Assembly (NCBI RefSeq): GCF_030812215.1
Contig: NZ_JAUSSG010000013.1
Span: 62,001 to 126,000, forward strand
Length of the DNA: 64,000 bases
Direction: 5' to 3'
From: Variovorax boronicumulans
GTDB lineage: Bacteria > Pseudomonadota > Gammaproteobacteria > Burkholderiales > Burkholderiaceae_C
Shown here piece by piece: positions 1 to 7,930 of this stretch. Position numbers and translations under genes: made by a program. Below the pieces are notes generated by a model. That model did no database searches, was not told where the DNA came from, and saw nothing but the letters and a program-made list of their open reading frames with translations. Every line of letters begins with the position of its first letter. Within the stretch, counting starts at the first letter, position 1.

Positions 1-405
1 GGCACGAGCAACATCGTGGCGCTGGACGTCATTCGCGCGGTGAAGCGCGAAGGCTCGCTGCCGGTGCTGCGCGCGCATTGCGAGACGCTGCTCGACGATG
101 CGACGCTCGCGCCTGCCTTCGCCAAAGCCTTGCACGACTCGCTGGCACGCGCCGCAGCGCTGGCCGAGACCGCGGCACGCGAAGGCGGCGATGTGCTCGC
201 GCGCCAGGCCGCATCGGCGCTCTACCACTGCACGAGCAGCATCGCGATGGCCTGGGAGGCCAGCCGCAGCGGCTCTGCCGCGCGCCTACGCTGGGCGCAA
301 CTGGTGCTGCTGCACCGCGTGTTGCCGCGCGACCCGCTCGCCCCCGACGCGATGCCCGCGGACTGGAACAACACCGCGATGCGCACCGCCAAAGCCATCG
401 CCTGA
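1..405 (+). CDS. Acyl-CoA dehydrogenase family protein, C-terminal fragment
   Basis: Open from the first base in frame 1, so the 5' end lies outside the window; 134 residues are visible. The fragment begins with GTSNIVALDVIRAVKREG, the run that follows the catalytic-region Glu in the last helical domain of acyl-CoA dehydrogenases of the AidB/isovaleryl type. The rest is an Ala-rich helical tail. The family are flavoenzymes that alpha,beta-dehydrogenate acyl-CoA thioesters, but neither the FAD-binding nor the substrate-binding region is visible here. The Bug receptor and CoA transferase downstream on the same strand suggest an acid catabolism cluster. The GTG at position 16 is internal to the gene and is not a real start. 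AidB-like DNA-alkylation proteins share this tail, so the exact subfamily is open. Confidence 0.8.
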   Translation, partial: GTSNIVALDVIRAVKREGSLPVLRAHCETLLDDATLAPAFAKALHDSLARAAALAETAAREGGDVLARQAASALYHCTSSIAMAWEASRSGSAARLRWAQLVLLHRVLPRDPLAPDAMPADWNNTAMRTAKAIA

Positions 406-430
406 TTCACAAAAAAACGGAGACATTCCC

Positions 431-1417
431 TTGCGACACTTCACCCATCTTCTCGCCGCGGTCACCGCGTGCGCCGCGTTGCTGAGTGCGGCACCCACCG
501 CACAAGCCCAAGGCCCTTTCCCTTCCAAGCCCCTGACGCTGGTCGTTCCCTTCCCTCCGGGTGGCCCCACCGATGCGATGGCGCGCACGCTCGCCGCCGA
601 GATGAAGGACCGCCTGGGCCAACCCATGATCGTGGAGAACCGCGCGGGCGCGGGCGGCAACATCGGCGCCGAGTACGTGGCGCGCACCGAGGCCGACGGC
701 CACACGCTGCTGTTCGGCACCTCGGGCCCGCTCGCCATCAACGCGAGCCTCTACCGCAAGATCAACTACGACCCGGTCAAGAGCTACGCGCCGGTGATCC
801 AGGTCGGCTACCTGCCCAACATCCTGGTGGTGAACCCGGCGCTGCCGGTGAAGACCGTGCCCGAGCTCGTCGCCTACGCCAAGGCCAACCCCGGCAAGCT
901 CAGCTATGCCTCGTCGGGCAACGGCGCGTCGTCGCACCTGGCGGGCGTGCTGTTCAACTCGGTGGCCGGCACCGACCTGCAGCACATCCCCTACAAGGGC
1001 ACGGGCCCGGCGCTCAACGACCTTTTGGGCAACCAGGTCAGCATGACCTTCACCGACATCCTCACCGCGCTGCCCTACGTGAAGGCCGGCAAGCTGCGCG
1101 CACTGGGCGTGGCAACGCTCGCGCGCTCGCAGGCGCTTCCTGACGTGCCGACGATCTCGGAGCAGGGCTACAAGGGCTACGACGTGAGCGTGTTCTTCGG
1201 CATCGTCGCGCCGGCCGGCACGCCCGCGGACCGCGTGACCAAGCTCAACCACGCGTTTGCCGAAGTGCTGAACTCGCCCAAGGTGAAGCAGATGTTCGCG
1301 GCGCAAGGGCTCGAAGCCTCGGCCGATACGTCACCGCAGAAGCTCGGCCAGTTCATCGTGAGCGAATCGGCCAAGTGGAAGGACGTCGTGAAGAAGTCCG
1401 GCGCGCAGCTCGACTGA
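431..1417 (+). CDS. Bug-family tripartite tricarboxylate transporter substrate-binding protein
   Basis: A 328-residue periplasmic receptor starting at TTG 431, chosen because it gives a complete Sec signal peptide (MRHFTHLLAAVTACAALL, then cleavage near AQAQG) and follows an ACGGAGA Shine-Dalgarno; no ATG gives a sensible N-terminus. The mature protein begins with the family signature FPSKPLTLVVPFPPGGPTD. It also has the ENRAGAGGNIGAEYVA segment and the late-lobe HIPYKGTGPALNDLLGNQ motif, both typical of Bug proteins, which bind carboxylated or amide-bearing small molecules. No TctA/TctB membrane genes are nearby, so it is an orphan receptor. It sits 22 nt upstream of a CoA transferase gene, and co-transcription is likely, so the ligand may be an acid that is then activated to a CoA ester. 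Confidence 0.92.
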   Translation: MRHFTHLLAAVTACAALLSAAPTAQAQGPFPSKPLTLVVPFPPGGPTDAMARTLAAEMKDRLGQPMIVENRAGAGGNIGAEYVARTEADGHTLLFGTSGPLAINASLYRKINYDPVKSYAPVIQVGYLPNILVVNPALPVKTVPELVAYAKANPGKLSYASSGNGASSHLAGVLFNSVAGTDLQHIPYKGTGPALNDLLGNQVSMTFTDILTALPYVKAGKLRALGVATLARSQALPDVPTISEQGYKGYDVSVFFGIVAPAGTPADRVTKLNHAFAEVLNSPKVKQMFAAQGLEASADTSPQKLGQFIVSESAKWKDVVKKSGAQLD

Positions 1418-1439
1418 CGGCGACGCACGGAACACCGAC

Positions 1440-2582
1440 ATGACATCTCCTCCCCAAGGCGCCCTCGCGGGCATCCGCGTCCTCGACATCTCGCGCATCC
1501 TCGGCGGCCCGTACTGCGGCCAGATCCTCGGCGACCACGGCGCCGACGTGCTCAAGGTGGAGCCGCCGCAGGGCGACGACACGCGCACCTGGGGGCCACC
1601 CTTCAAGGAAGGCGTGGCCTCGTACTACCACGGCCTGAACCGCAACAAGCGCGTGCAGCACCTGGACTTCTCGACCGAAGAGGGCCGCGAGGCACTGCTC
1701 GCGCTGGTGGCCGAGGCCGACGTGCTGATCGAGAACTTCAAGACCGGCACGATGGAGCGCTGGGGCATCGGCTACGAGACGCTCTCGCAGCGCTTTCCGC
1801 GCCTCGTGTGGTGCCGCGTGTCGGGCTTCGGCGCCGATGGGCCGCTGGGCGCGCTGCCCGGCTACGACGCGGCGGTGCAGGCGATGACCGGCATCATGAG
1901 CATCAACGGCGAAGCCGACGGCGGCCCGCTGCGCGTGGGTCTGCCGGTGGTCGATATGGTGACGGGTCTCAACGCGGTGATCGGCGTGCTGCTCGCGCTG
2001 CAGGAGCGCAACCGCAGCGGCCGTGGGCAGTTCGTGGAAGCGGCCCTATACGACAGCGGGCTCTCGCTGCTGCATCCGCACGCGGCCAACTGGTTCATGG
2101 ACGGCACGGCGCCGCGCCGCACGGGCAATGCGCATCCCAACATCTACCCCTACGACGCGCTGGCCACGGGCACCGATCCGGTGTTCGTCGCGGTGGGCAA
2201 CGACCGCCAATTCGCGAGCCTGTGTCGCTGCATCGGCCTGCCCGACCTCGCGGATGATCCGCTCTACCGCACGGCCGGTGCACGCTCGGTGCACCGCGAC
2301 GGACTCAAGCAGCGGCTCGAGGCGGTGATGGCGGCATTCGACGGACGTGCGCTGGTCGACCAACTGATGGCTGCCGGCGTGCCCGCCGCGCCGGTGTTGC
2401 CGGTGGCCGATGCGCTGCAGCATCCGCACACGCTGCACCGCGAGATGGTGGTCGAGATGCCCGGCGGCTACCGCGGCATCGGCGCGCCGGTGAAGCTGAG
2501 CCGCACGCCCGCGAGCTACCGGCATGCACCGCTGACGCCGGGCAGCACCTTCCTGCCCACGGACGATTCAGCGCAGCACTGA
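1440..2582 (+). CDS. CaiB/BaiF (class III) CoA-transferase family protein
   Basis: 380 residues, close to the usual family length. The N-terminus (GALAGIRVLDISRILGGPYC followed by LGDHGADVLKVEPPQGDD) is the standard class III CoA-transferase opening. The catalytic aspartate is most likely Asp172 in GLPVVDMVTGL, aligned by pattern with Asp169 of formyl-CoA transferase. GRGQFVEAALYD is the next conserved block. The enzyme moves CoA between a donor thioester and a carboxylic acid; the substrate cannot be read from the sequence. It lies directly after the Bug receptor and an acyl-CoA dehydrogenase gene, fitting uptake, CoA activation and oxidation of one acid. Its last 15 nt overlap the 3' end of the convergent ugd gene, which leaves no room for a terminator between them. 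Confidence 0.93.
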   Translation: MTSPPQGALAGIRVLDISRILGGPYCGQILGDHGADVLKVEPPQGDDTRTWGPPFKEGVASYYHGLNRNKRVQHLDFSTEEGREALLALVAEADVLIENFKTGTMERWGIGYETLSQRFPRLVWCRVSGFGADGPLGALPGYDAAVQAMTGIMSINGEADGGPLRVGLPVVDMVTGLNAVIGVLLALQERNRSGRGQFVEAALYDSGLSLLHPHAANWFMDGTAPRRTGNAHPNIYPYDALATGTDPVFVAVGNDRQFASLCRCIGLPDLADDPLYRTAGARSVHRDGLKQRLEAVMAAFDGRALVDQLMAAGVPAAPVLPVADALQHPHTLHREMVVEMPGGYRGIGAPVKLSRTPASYRHAPLTPGSTFLPTDDSAQH

Positions 2583-3908
2583 ACGGCCGCGGCCGATGCC
2601 GTAGTACGCGATGCCGGCGGCTTCGACTTCGGCGGCGTCGTAGATGTTGCGGCCGTCGAAGATCGCGGGCGTCTTCAATGCGCTGGCGATGTGCGCGAGA
2701 TCGGGGCGGCGAAACACGGGCCATTCGGTCACGAGTGCCAGCACGTCGGCGCCCTGCAACGCATCCTCGGGCGTATCGCACCAGCGCACGTCGCCGCGCT
2801 CGCCGACGATGGCGTGCGCATTCGGCATCGCTGCCGGGTCGTGCGCCTGCACGCGCGCGCCCGCCGCCCACAGGCGCTCCAGCAGCACGAGGCTCGGCGC
2901 ATCGCGCATGTCGTCGGTGTCGGGCTTGAAGGCCAGGCCCCAGAGCGCGATGGTCTTGTTCGCGATGTTGCCTTCGAAGTGATGTGTCATCAGGTCGAAG
3001 AGGCGGCCCTTCTGCTCATGGTTCACAGCTTCCACCGCCGCGAGGATGCGCAGCGGCTGTCCCTCGCGGTCGGCCAGATGCCGAAGCGCCCGCACATCCT
3101 TCGCCAGGCACGAGCCACCATAGCCCGCGCCGGCCTGCAGGAAGTCGGGGCCGATGCGCCGGTCCGAGCCGATGCCGCGGCGCACCATCTCGATGTCGGC
3201 GCCCGCATGCTCGGCCACGCGCGCCATCTCGTTCATGAAGCTGATGCGGGCCGCGAGCATCGCGTTGGCGGCGTACTTGGTGAGTTCGGCCGAGCGCCGG
3301 TCCATCACCAGCAGTTGTTTCGCCGGATCGCGCACGAAGGGTTCGTAGAGCCGCATCAGCAGGTCGATGGCGGCGGGGTCGGTCGCACCAATCACTACGC
3401 GGTCGGGCTCGCGGCAATCTCGCACGGCCGAGCCTTCGCGAAGGAACTCGGGGTTCACGGCCACCGCGATGCGATGCGCCGCACCGCGTTGAGAAAGCGC
3501 CGCGTGCAACACGGCCTCGACCTGCTCCGCGGTGCCGACCGGCGCGGTGGACTTGCAGACGACCACCGCGTCGCGATCGCGATGCTGCCCGATGCTGCGG
3601 GCCACGGCCATCACATGCCGCAGGTCGACATCGCCTTCTGCATCGGCCGGCGTGTTGACCACGATGAAGAGCACGTCTCCATGCAGGCTCGCGGCGCGCT
3701 CGTCGGCGGTGAACCGCAATCGCCCCGCAGCAAGCCCCTTTGCGACCAGCGCCTCCAACCCCGGCTCGTGCAACGGCATGCGCCCCTGCTGCAACCCTTC
3801 GATGCGGCCTGTATCGGCGTCCGCACACAGCACGTCGTGCCCGGCTTCGGCCAGGCAGGCGGCGAATGCAAGGCCCACATAACCCGCGCCGAAGATGGCC
3901 GCCTTCAT
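2568..3908 (-). CDS. ugd: UDP-glucose 6-dehydrogenase
   Basis: 446 residues with an N-terminal Rossmann fold (MKAAIFGAGYVGLAFAACLA), the EFLREGSAV block, and the catalytic-cysteine motif GYGGSCLAKDVRAL with the nucleophile at about Cys267. The C-terminal NAD/UDP domain includes IALWGLAFKPDTDDMRDAPS. It oxidises UDP-glucose to UDP-glucuronate in two NAD-dependent steps in the cytoplasm, supplying uronic acid for exopolysaccharide, capsule or LPS. A glycosyltransferase gene is divergent 96 nt away, and further polysaccharide-type genes follow, which supports a cell-surface role. All expected catalytic residues are present. Confidence 0.95.
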   Translation of the reverse strand: MKAAIFGAGYVGLAFAACLAEAGHDVLCADADTGRIEGLQQGRMPLHEPGLEALVAKGLAAGRLRFTADERAASLHGDVLFIVVNTPADAEGDVDLRHVMAVARSIGQHRDRDAVVVCKSTAPVGTAEQVEAVLHAALSQRGAAHRIAVAVNPEFLREGSAVRDCREPDRVVIGATDPAAIDLLMRLYEPFVRDPAKQLLVMDRRSAELTKYAANAMLAARISFMNEMARVAEHAGADIEMVRRGIGSDRRIGPDFLQAGAGYGGSCLAKDVRALRHLADREGQPLRILAAVEAVNHEQKGRLFDLMTHHFEGNIANKTIALWGLAFKPDTDDMRDAPSLVLLERLWAAGARVQAHDPAAMPNAHAIVGERGDVRWCDTPEDALQGADVLALVTEWPVFRRPDLAHIASALKTPAIFDGRNIYDAAEVEAAGIAYYGIGRGRSVLR

Positions 3909-4004
3909 GCGCAGCCCCCTTCCTTAAGGCACTGGCAGCAGCGGCGGTTGTGAGATAAAAGCAGGGTGCAAGCCTTCAAAACAATGTCCGGACAGGAAAA
4001 TTCG

Positions 4005-5036
4005 ATGATGCCCGATCAAGTTGCCGCGCGTTGCGCGCTGGTCCTGGAGACCAACAACCTGCGCGGCGGAGCGGATGCCGAAGCCGCCGCAAGCACCAGT
4101 CTGCAGCGCCTCGTCGCCCTGCTGGCGAAGCAGCAGTTGCCGCTCACGGCCCTGGCCCAGGTGGTCATCACGCACGACGGCCTGAGCGCCGCATCGTGCG
4201 AGGCCGTCACCGCGCTGGCGGGCCGTCCCATCGATTTCGTGCGCATCGACGCCGCCACCGGCTACTACGACGCCAAGAACGTCGGCTTCGCGGCCACCGA
4301 TGCGGCGCGCTGCGACCACGTGGTGTTCGCCGATGCCGACTGCCTGCCCGACGACGACTGGCTGCTGCAGATGCTCACGCCCTTCACACGTGGCGCCGAT
4401 GCGCCCGCCGTGGTGGCCGGCCGCACGAGCTACGCGGCCAACATCGTGGGCACCGCGCTCACGACGATCGACTTCATGTACTTCCCCAACGCCGACCATG
4501 CGGGCGCCACGAGCAACTTCTACGCGAACAACGTGGCCTTCCGCCGCGACGTGTTCGAGCGGCACAGCTACCAGGCGCTCGACGGCGTGTACCGCGCGCA
4601 CTGCCAGGTGCTGGGCATGCGCCTGAAGGCAGCCAATGTCCCCATCTACTACGCGGCTGCGGCCCACACCGAACACCGCCTGCCCGACACGCGCGCCGAG
4701 GCGCTCAAGCTGCGCTGGATGCGCGGGCAGGACACGTACTCGCTCACGCCGCACCTCTTGCGCAGCTACGTATCGGCGCGCTGGCAGTGGCTCGCGAAGA
4801 GCGGACCGATCGGGCCGCTGTGCGTGCTGTTCACGCGGCTGGGCTTCAGCGTGCGCGCACTCAACCATCAAGACCTGCCTCCGCTGCGGGGCCTCCGCTG
4901 GCTCGCGGGCGTGGCGCTGATCGTGGGCTTCTCGGCCATCGACATGCTGGGCGCCTTCGCGCGCGGCATCGGACTGCACACGACCGGCCGCACCAACGCG
5001 GGTGCCCAGGCGCTTTCCTACCATCGCCCGACATGA
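4005..5036 (+). CDS. Family 2-type glycosyltransferase
   Basis: 343 residues from ATG 4005, chosen because AGGAAAA lies 7 nt upstream. In-frame starts at 3966 (GTG) and 3984 (ATG) lack a ribosome site. The N-terminal half is a GT-A nucleotide-sugar fold with VVFADADCLPDDDW, where DADC is the metal-binding DxD equivalent, and a later RAHCQVLGMRLKAANVPIYY segment. The C-terminal region (about residues 290-325, GVALIVGFSAIDMLGAFARG) looks membrane associated. It probably adds a sugar during surface glycan synthesis, using donors made from the product of the divergent ugd. The stop overlaps the ATG of the next gene, so the two are translationally coupled. Acceptor and donor are unknown. Confidence 0.8.
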   Translation: MMPDQVAARCALVLETNNLRGGADAEAAASTSLQRLVALLAKQQLPLTALAQVVITHDGLSAASCEAVTALAGRPIDFVRIDAATGYYDAKNVGFAATDAARCDHVVFADADCLPDDDWLLQMLTPFTRGADAPAVVAGRTSYAANIVGTALTTIDFMYFPNADHAGATSNFYANNVAFRRDVFERHSYQALDGVYRAHCQVLGMRLKAANVPIYYAAAAHTEHRLPDTRAEALKLRWMRGQDTYSLTPHLLRSYVSARWQWLAKSGPIGPLCVLFTRLGFSVRALNHQDLPPLRGLRWLAGVALIVGFSAIDMLGAFARGIGLHTTGRTNAGAQALSYHRPT

Positions 5037-6037
5037 ACAAGAAAAACATCCTCACCAGCCTTCTCGTGCTGGCCGGCGCATGCGCCACGGCGAGCGCCGC
5101 CGACTTCACCGGCCGCGGCGTCTTCAACTTCAAGTCCGACAGCGGCTGCCCCTTCTCCGCGCTCGCGGGCCCCGCGAACGAGTGCAACCGCCTCGCGCTG
5201 GACGATGCCGACACGCGCGCCGCACTCGACAGCGCCGCGCACACCATCCGCTTCGCCAACCCGCGCGTCTACGGCGAGAAGACCATCGTGGGCGATGTGC
5301 TGCTGCAAGGCTCCGGCCAGTCGCGCAGCAGCGGCCAGCGCGTGCCGCTGACCTTCCACGCGCTCGTGAGCCGATCGGGCAACGAGTGGTCGGTGAGCAG
5401 CCATGCGCACTCGCCCGTCGGCGGCGAGTTCAGCGACATCCGGATCGATCCGTACCAGGTCGTGGTGATCGAAGGCAGCGCCGAGCGCGTGGTGTTCACG
5501 CCGGCGCAGATCAGCGAGACGCTTTCCAAGCCCTCGATCGCCGCGCGGCTCGCCAACGAGATCGTGCAGGTGCAGGACAACCGCGCGGGCGGCGCCACCG
5601 ATGCGGACATCACCGTCGGCCTGGGCTTGAGCCGTGCCTCCAAGTCGGTGGCGCGCGCGCGTTTCCGTGCGCCTTCGGCCAAGGGCAGCGAGCTTTCCGA
5701 GGCGATGCGGCAGGGCAACTGGTCGCTCGAGCTGCAGGCGCTGAGCGGGCAGATTCCGCGCCAGGTGGTGCAGCGCGACCTGTTCCTCTATGGGCTCGAA
5801 TCGCAATCGCTGCTGCAGCCGTTGATGCAGCGCGGCTTCAAGAAGAACGAGAAGCTCGTGCTCGGCGCCGCGGGTGGCAAGGGCTATGTGCGCTACGACG
5901 GCCAACAGCGCGAGTTCGCCGGCGCCGATGCATCGGCACGCGCGTTCCTGCAGGACAGCTTCATCGGCCTCGTGCTCGGCTGGCAGCAGCAACAGCAACC
6001 ACAGCGGCCCCCGGTGGCCAAGGCCGATGGACGCTGA
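5033..6037 (+). CDS. Secreted protein of unknown function in the polysaccharide locus
   Basis: 334 residues with a clear Sec signal peptide (MNKKNILTSLLVLAGACATAS, cleavage near ASAADF). The mature protein is a mixed alpha/beta sequence with no motif I recognise. It ends in a Gln-rich tail (WQQQQQPQRPP). Two cysteines near the mature N-terminus (around residues 38 and 49) could form a disulfide in the periplasm. Its start overlaps the stop of the glycosyltransferase gene, and its stop lies inside the next gene, so it belongs to the same operon and may assist periplasmic or export steps of glycan assembly. That role is inferred from position only. Confidence 0.7.
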   Translation: MNKKNILTSLLVLAGACATASAADFTGRGVFNFKSDSGCPFSALAGPANECNRLALDDADTRAALDSAAHTIRFANPRVYGEKTIVGDVLLQGSGQSRSSGQRVPLTFHALVSRSGNEWSVSSHAHSPVGGEFSDIRIDPYQVVVIEGSAERVVFTPAQISETLSKPSIAARLANEIVQVQDNRAGGATDADITVGLGLSRASKSVARARFRAPSAKGSELSEAMRQGNWSLELQALSGQIPRQVVQRDLFLYGLESQSLLQPLMQRGFKKNEKLVLGAAGGKGYVRYDGQQREFAGADASARAFLQDSFIGLVLGWQQQQQPQRPPVAKADGR

Positions 6038-6788
6038 CGCCGCCTCGCCGCCCCTCTCATTCGACTGCCTCGCGCCGCCGCGCTTGCGCGGCTGGCCGGC
6101 GCTGCAGGCGCGGCTGGTGCATCACATCAAGCGCGCGGCCCTGCGCCAGATGCATGCAAGCCGCGCCGGTGAAGTGATGTTGTTGCGCCTGTATCTCGTC
6201 GGCGAGGAATCGTCCGAGCAGGCGCTGCAGCGCGAGCTGCGCGCGAGCGCGCCCGCGTGGCTCACGCGCCAGCTCGACCAACACCTGGCCGACGAGCAAC
6301 TGCATGCGCGCCTCTTCGCCGATGCCATCGCCGAGCGCGGCGGCACCGCGCAGGCGGCCGCATCGCCCGAAGAGGCGCCGCAGCCCGACTGGCTGAGCCA
6401 GCGCAAGCTCGCACGCTGGCAGCGCCTCATCCGGCGCCATGCGCCGCACTTCGCGCACGGCGGCCTCGTGCCGGCCTATGCCATCGGCCTTGCCGCCGAG
6501 CAGATGGCCTCGCGCATCCTTCAGCGCCACTGCGCGCTGATCGGGCCCCTGCATGCGCTGCACCCGTTGCTCACGCGGGTGCTCGCCGACGAAGACCGCC
6601 ACATCCGCCTGTGCAGCCACACGCTGCAGCGCTGCGTGGCGCCGCACGAAGAAGCCAGGCTCGCGCAACTGATGCACGAGGTGCGCGACACCGAACGCGG
6701 CTTCGGCATCACCGGCGCGCTGGGCATGTACGTCGCGGGCCTGGCCTTGCGCCTGCGCCCCGGCCGTGCGCGGCCGGTCGCCGCCTGA
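6027..6788 (+). CDS. Ferritin-like di-iron protein, function unknown
   Basis: 253 all-helical residues. The start at ATG 6027 overlaps the previous gene by 11 nt. Sequence features typical of a carboxylate-bridged di-iron four-helix bundle are visible: an acidic first helix (LVGEESSEQ), then ExxH in DEQLHARLF, then a single Glu in LAAEQMASR, then a second ExxH in DEDRHIRLC. That is the E...ExxH...E...ExxH pattern. Such proteins store iron or oxidise/hydroxylate substrates. A C-terminal GALGMYVAGLALRLRP segment could contact the membrane. It is embedded between glycosyltransferase genes, which suggests modification of a glycan or lipid precursor, but this is inference. Confidence 0.7.
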   Translation: MDADAASPPLSFDCLAPPRLRGWPALQARLVHHIKRAALRQMHASRAGEVMLLRLYLVGEESSEQALQRELRASAPAWLTRQLDQHLADEQLHARLFADAIAERGGTAQAAASPEEAPQPDWLSQRKLARWQRLIRRHAPHFAHGGLVPAYAIGLAAEQMASRILQRHCALIGPLHALHPLLTRVLADEDRHIRLCSHTLQRCVAPHEEARLAQLMHEVRDTERGFGITGALGMYVAGLALRLRPGRARPVAA

Positions 6789-6796
6789 GTCCATCG

Positions 6797-7930
6797 ATGC
6801 CGCCGCGCATCGTCTACCTCGCGACCGCGGACGCGCGCGGCCACCTGATGCGCGCGCAACTGCTCGCGCATTCGCTGCGCGCCACGGGCGCGAGCGTGCA
6901 GGTGCTCACCACCTCCGACGAAGGCGCGCGCTTTCTCGCAGGCTTCGGCATCGAGGCGCCGGTGCTCTCGCGCCACTACGCGGTGCAGTTCGACCGCGAG
7001 CAGAACATGCTGCGCCGCGAGACCGACCGCAACGTGGCGCACTACGTGTTCCGCCCGGGGCGCATGCTGCGCGACATCCTGCGGCTGCGCGCGTGGTTCC
7101 GCGATGCGGACCTGGTGGTGAACGATTCCTTCCACCCCGCGCTGCTGTTCATGGGCTGGATGCCGGGCTGGCGGCGCAAGGTGGTGCATGTGTACGGCGC
7201 GAGCCTGCGGCATGCACTCGAAACCAATTTCAGCGGGCGCATGCCGGCGTGGATGGCGAGCATCTTCGGCCGCATCGTGGCGTGGCAGATCGACCGCAGC
7301 CGCGCGCGCATCGCGCACGACTTCGCCTACGGCGAGCCGCAGGACGACGGACGCGGTGGCCACCGGCTCGCCACGCCGGTGGCGGTGATGGGCGCCGACA
7401 CGGAAGCGCACGACGACCTCGCGCCGCAGGCCGCGGTCTACCTCAATCCGCATTTCAAGGAAGCCGCGCTGGCCGAAGGCCTGGAGCGCGGACTGGCCGA
7501 GGCGCGCGTGCCGGCGCACCTCGTCGGCGAAGGCTACGCACAACGCACGGGCTGGCATGCACAGGACGAGCACTGGATCGAGATGGCCGCGCGCAGCGCC
7601 TTCATCGTCTCGGCGCCCGGCATGGCGGCGCTGTCGATCGCGGCGGTGTACCGCAAGCCGATCCTGCTGCTCCTGACCGACCAGCCCGAGCAGGCGATCA
7701 ACGCGCAGCGCGCAGCGCACCTGGGCCTGCACCATCGCATCGTGGTGTGGCAGGGCCGCACCGGGGATTTCGCGCGCGCCGTGACGATTGCCGCGAGCGA
7801 ACTGCTCGCGCTCGCCGACAGCGGCGATGCCCACCAGGCGGCGCAAGAAGGGCGCGAGGCCGCCATCGCGCGCCTGCAGCACTGGACGGCGCTGCTCCAC
7901 GGTCTCGCCGCCGCGCCGCCTACCCGGTAA
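6797..7930 (+). CDS. GT-B-type glycosyltransferase, putative
   Basis: 377 residues starting 8 nt after the ferritin-like gene. The N-terminus (MPPRIVYLATADARGHLMRA) is a first Rossmann strand with a G-H element like that of MurG/UDP-glycosyltransferases. The C-terminal half carries the nucleotide-binding type of loop (FIVSAPGMAALSIAAVYRKP, then LLLTDQPEQAINAQ), resembling the GGxxS...P...Q arrangement of GT-B enzymes. No signal peptide, so cytoplasmic. It ends with an 11-nt overlap with the convergent gene at 7920. It probably adds a sugar in the surface glycan pathway of this locus; donor and acceptor are unknown. Confidence 0.68.
   Translation: MPPRIVYLATADARGHLMRAQLLAHSLRATGASVQVLTTSDEGARFLAGFGIEAPVLSRHYAVQFDREQNMLRRETDRNVAHYVFRPGRMLRDILRLRAWFRDADLVVNDSFHPALLFMGWMPGWRRKVVHVYGASLRHALETNFSGRMPAWMASIFGRIVAWQIDRSRARIAHDFAYGEPQDDGRGGHRLATPVAVMGADTEAHDDLAPQAAVYLNPHFKEAALAEGLERGLAEARVPAHLVGEGYAQRTGWHAQDEHWIEMAARSAFIVSAPGMAALSIAAVYRKPILLLLTDQPEQAINAQRAAHLGLHHRIVVWQGRTGDFARAVTIAASELLALADSGDAHQAAQEGREAAIARLQHWTALLHGLAAAPPTR

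Noticed and set aside
16..405. A complete short gene starting at GTG 16
   Set aside because: The frame is open to position 1 and begins with the GTSN motif of acyl-CoA dehydrogenases, so it is the 3' end of a longer gene.
2568..2582. Overlap of CoA transferase and ugd as a sign of sequencing error
   Set aside because: Both C-termini are of normal length; a 15-nt convergent overlap is ordinary in compact genomes.
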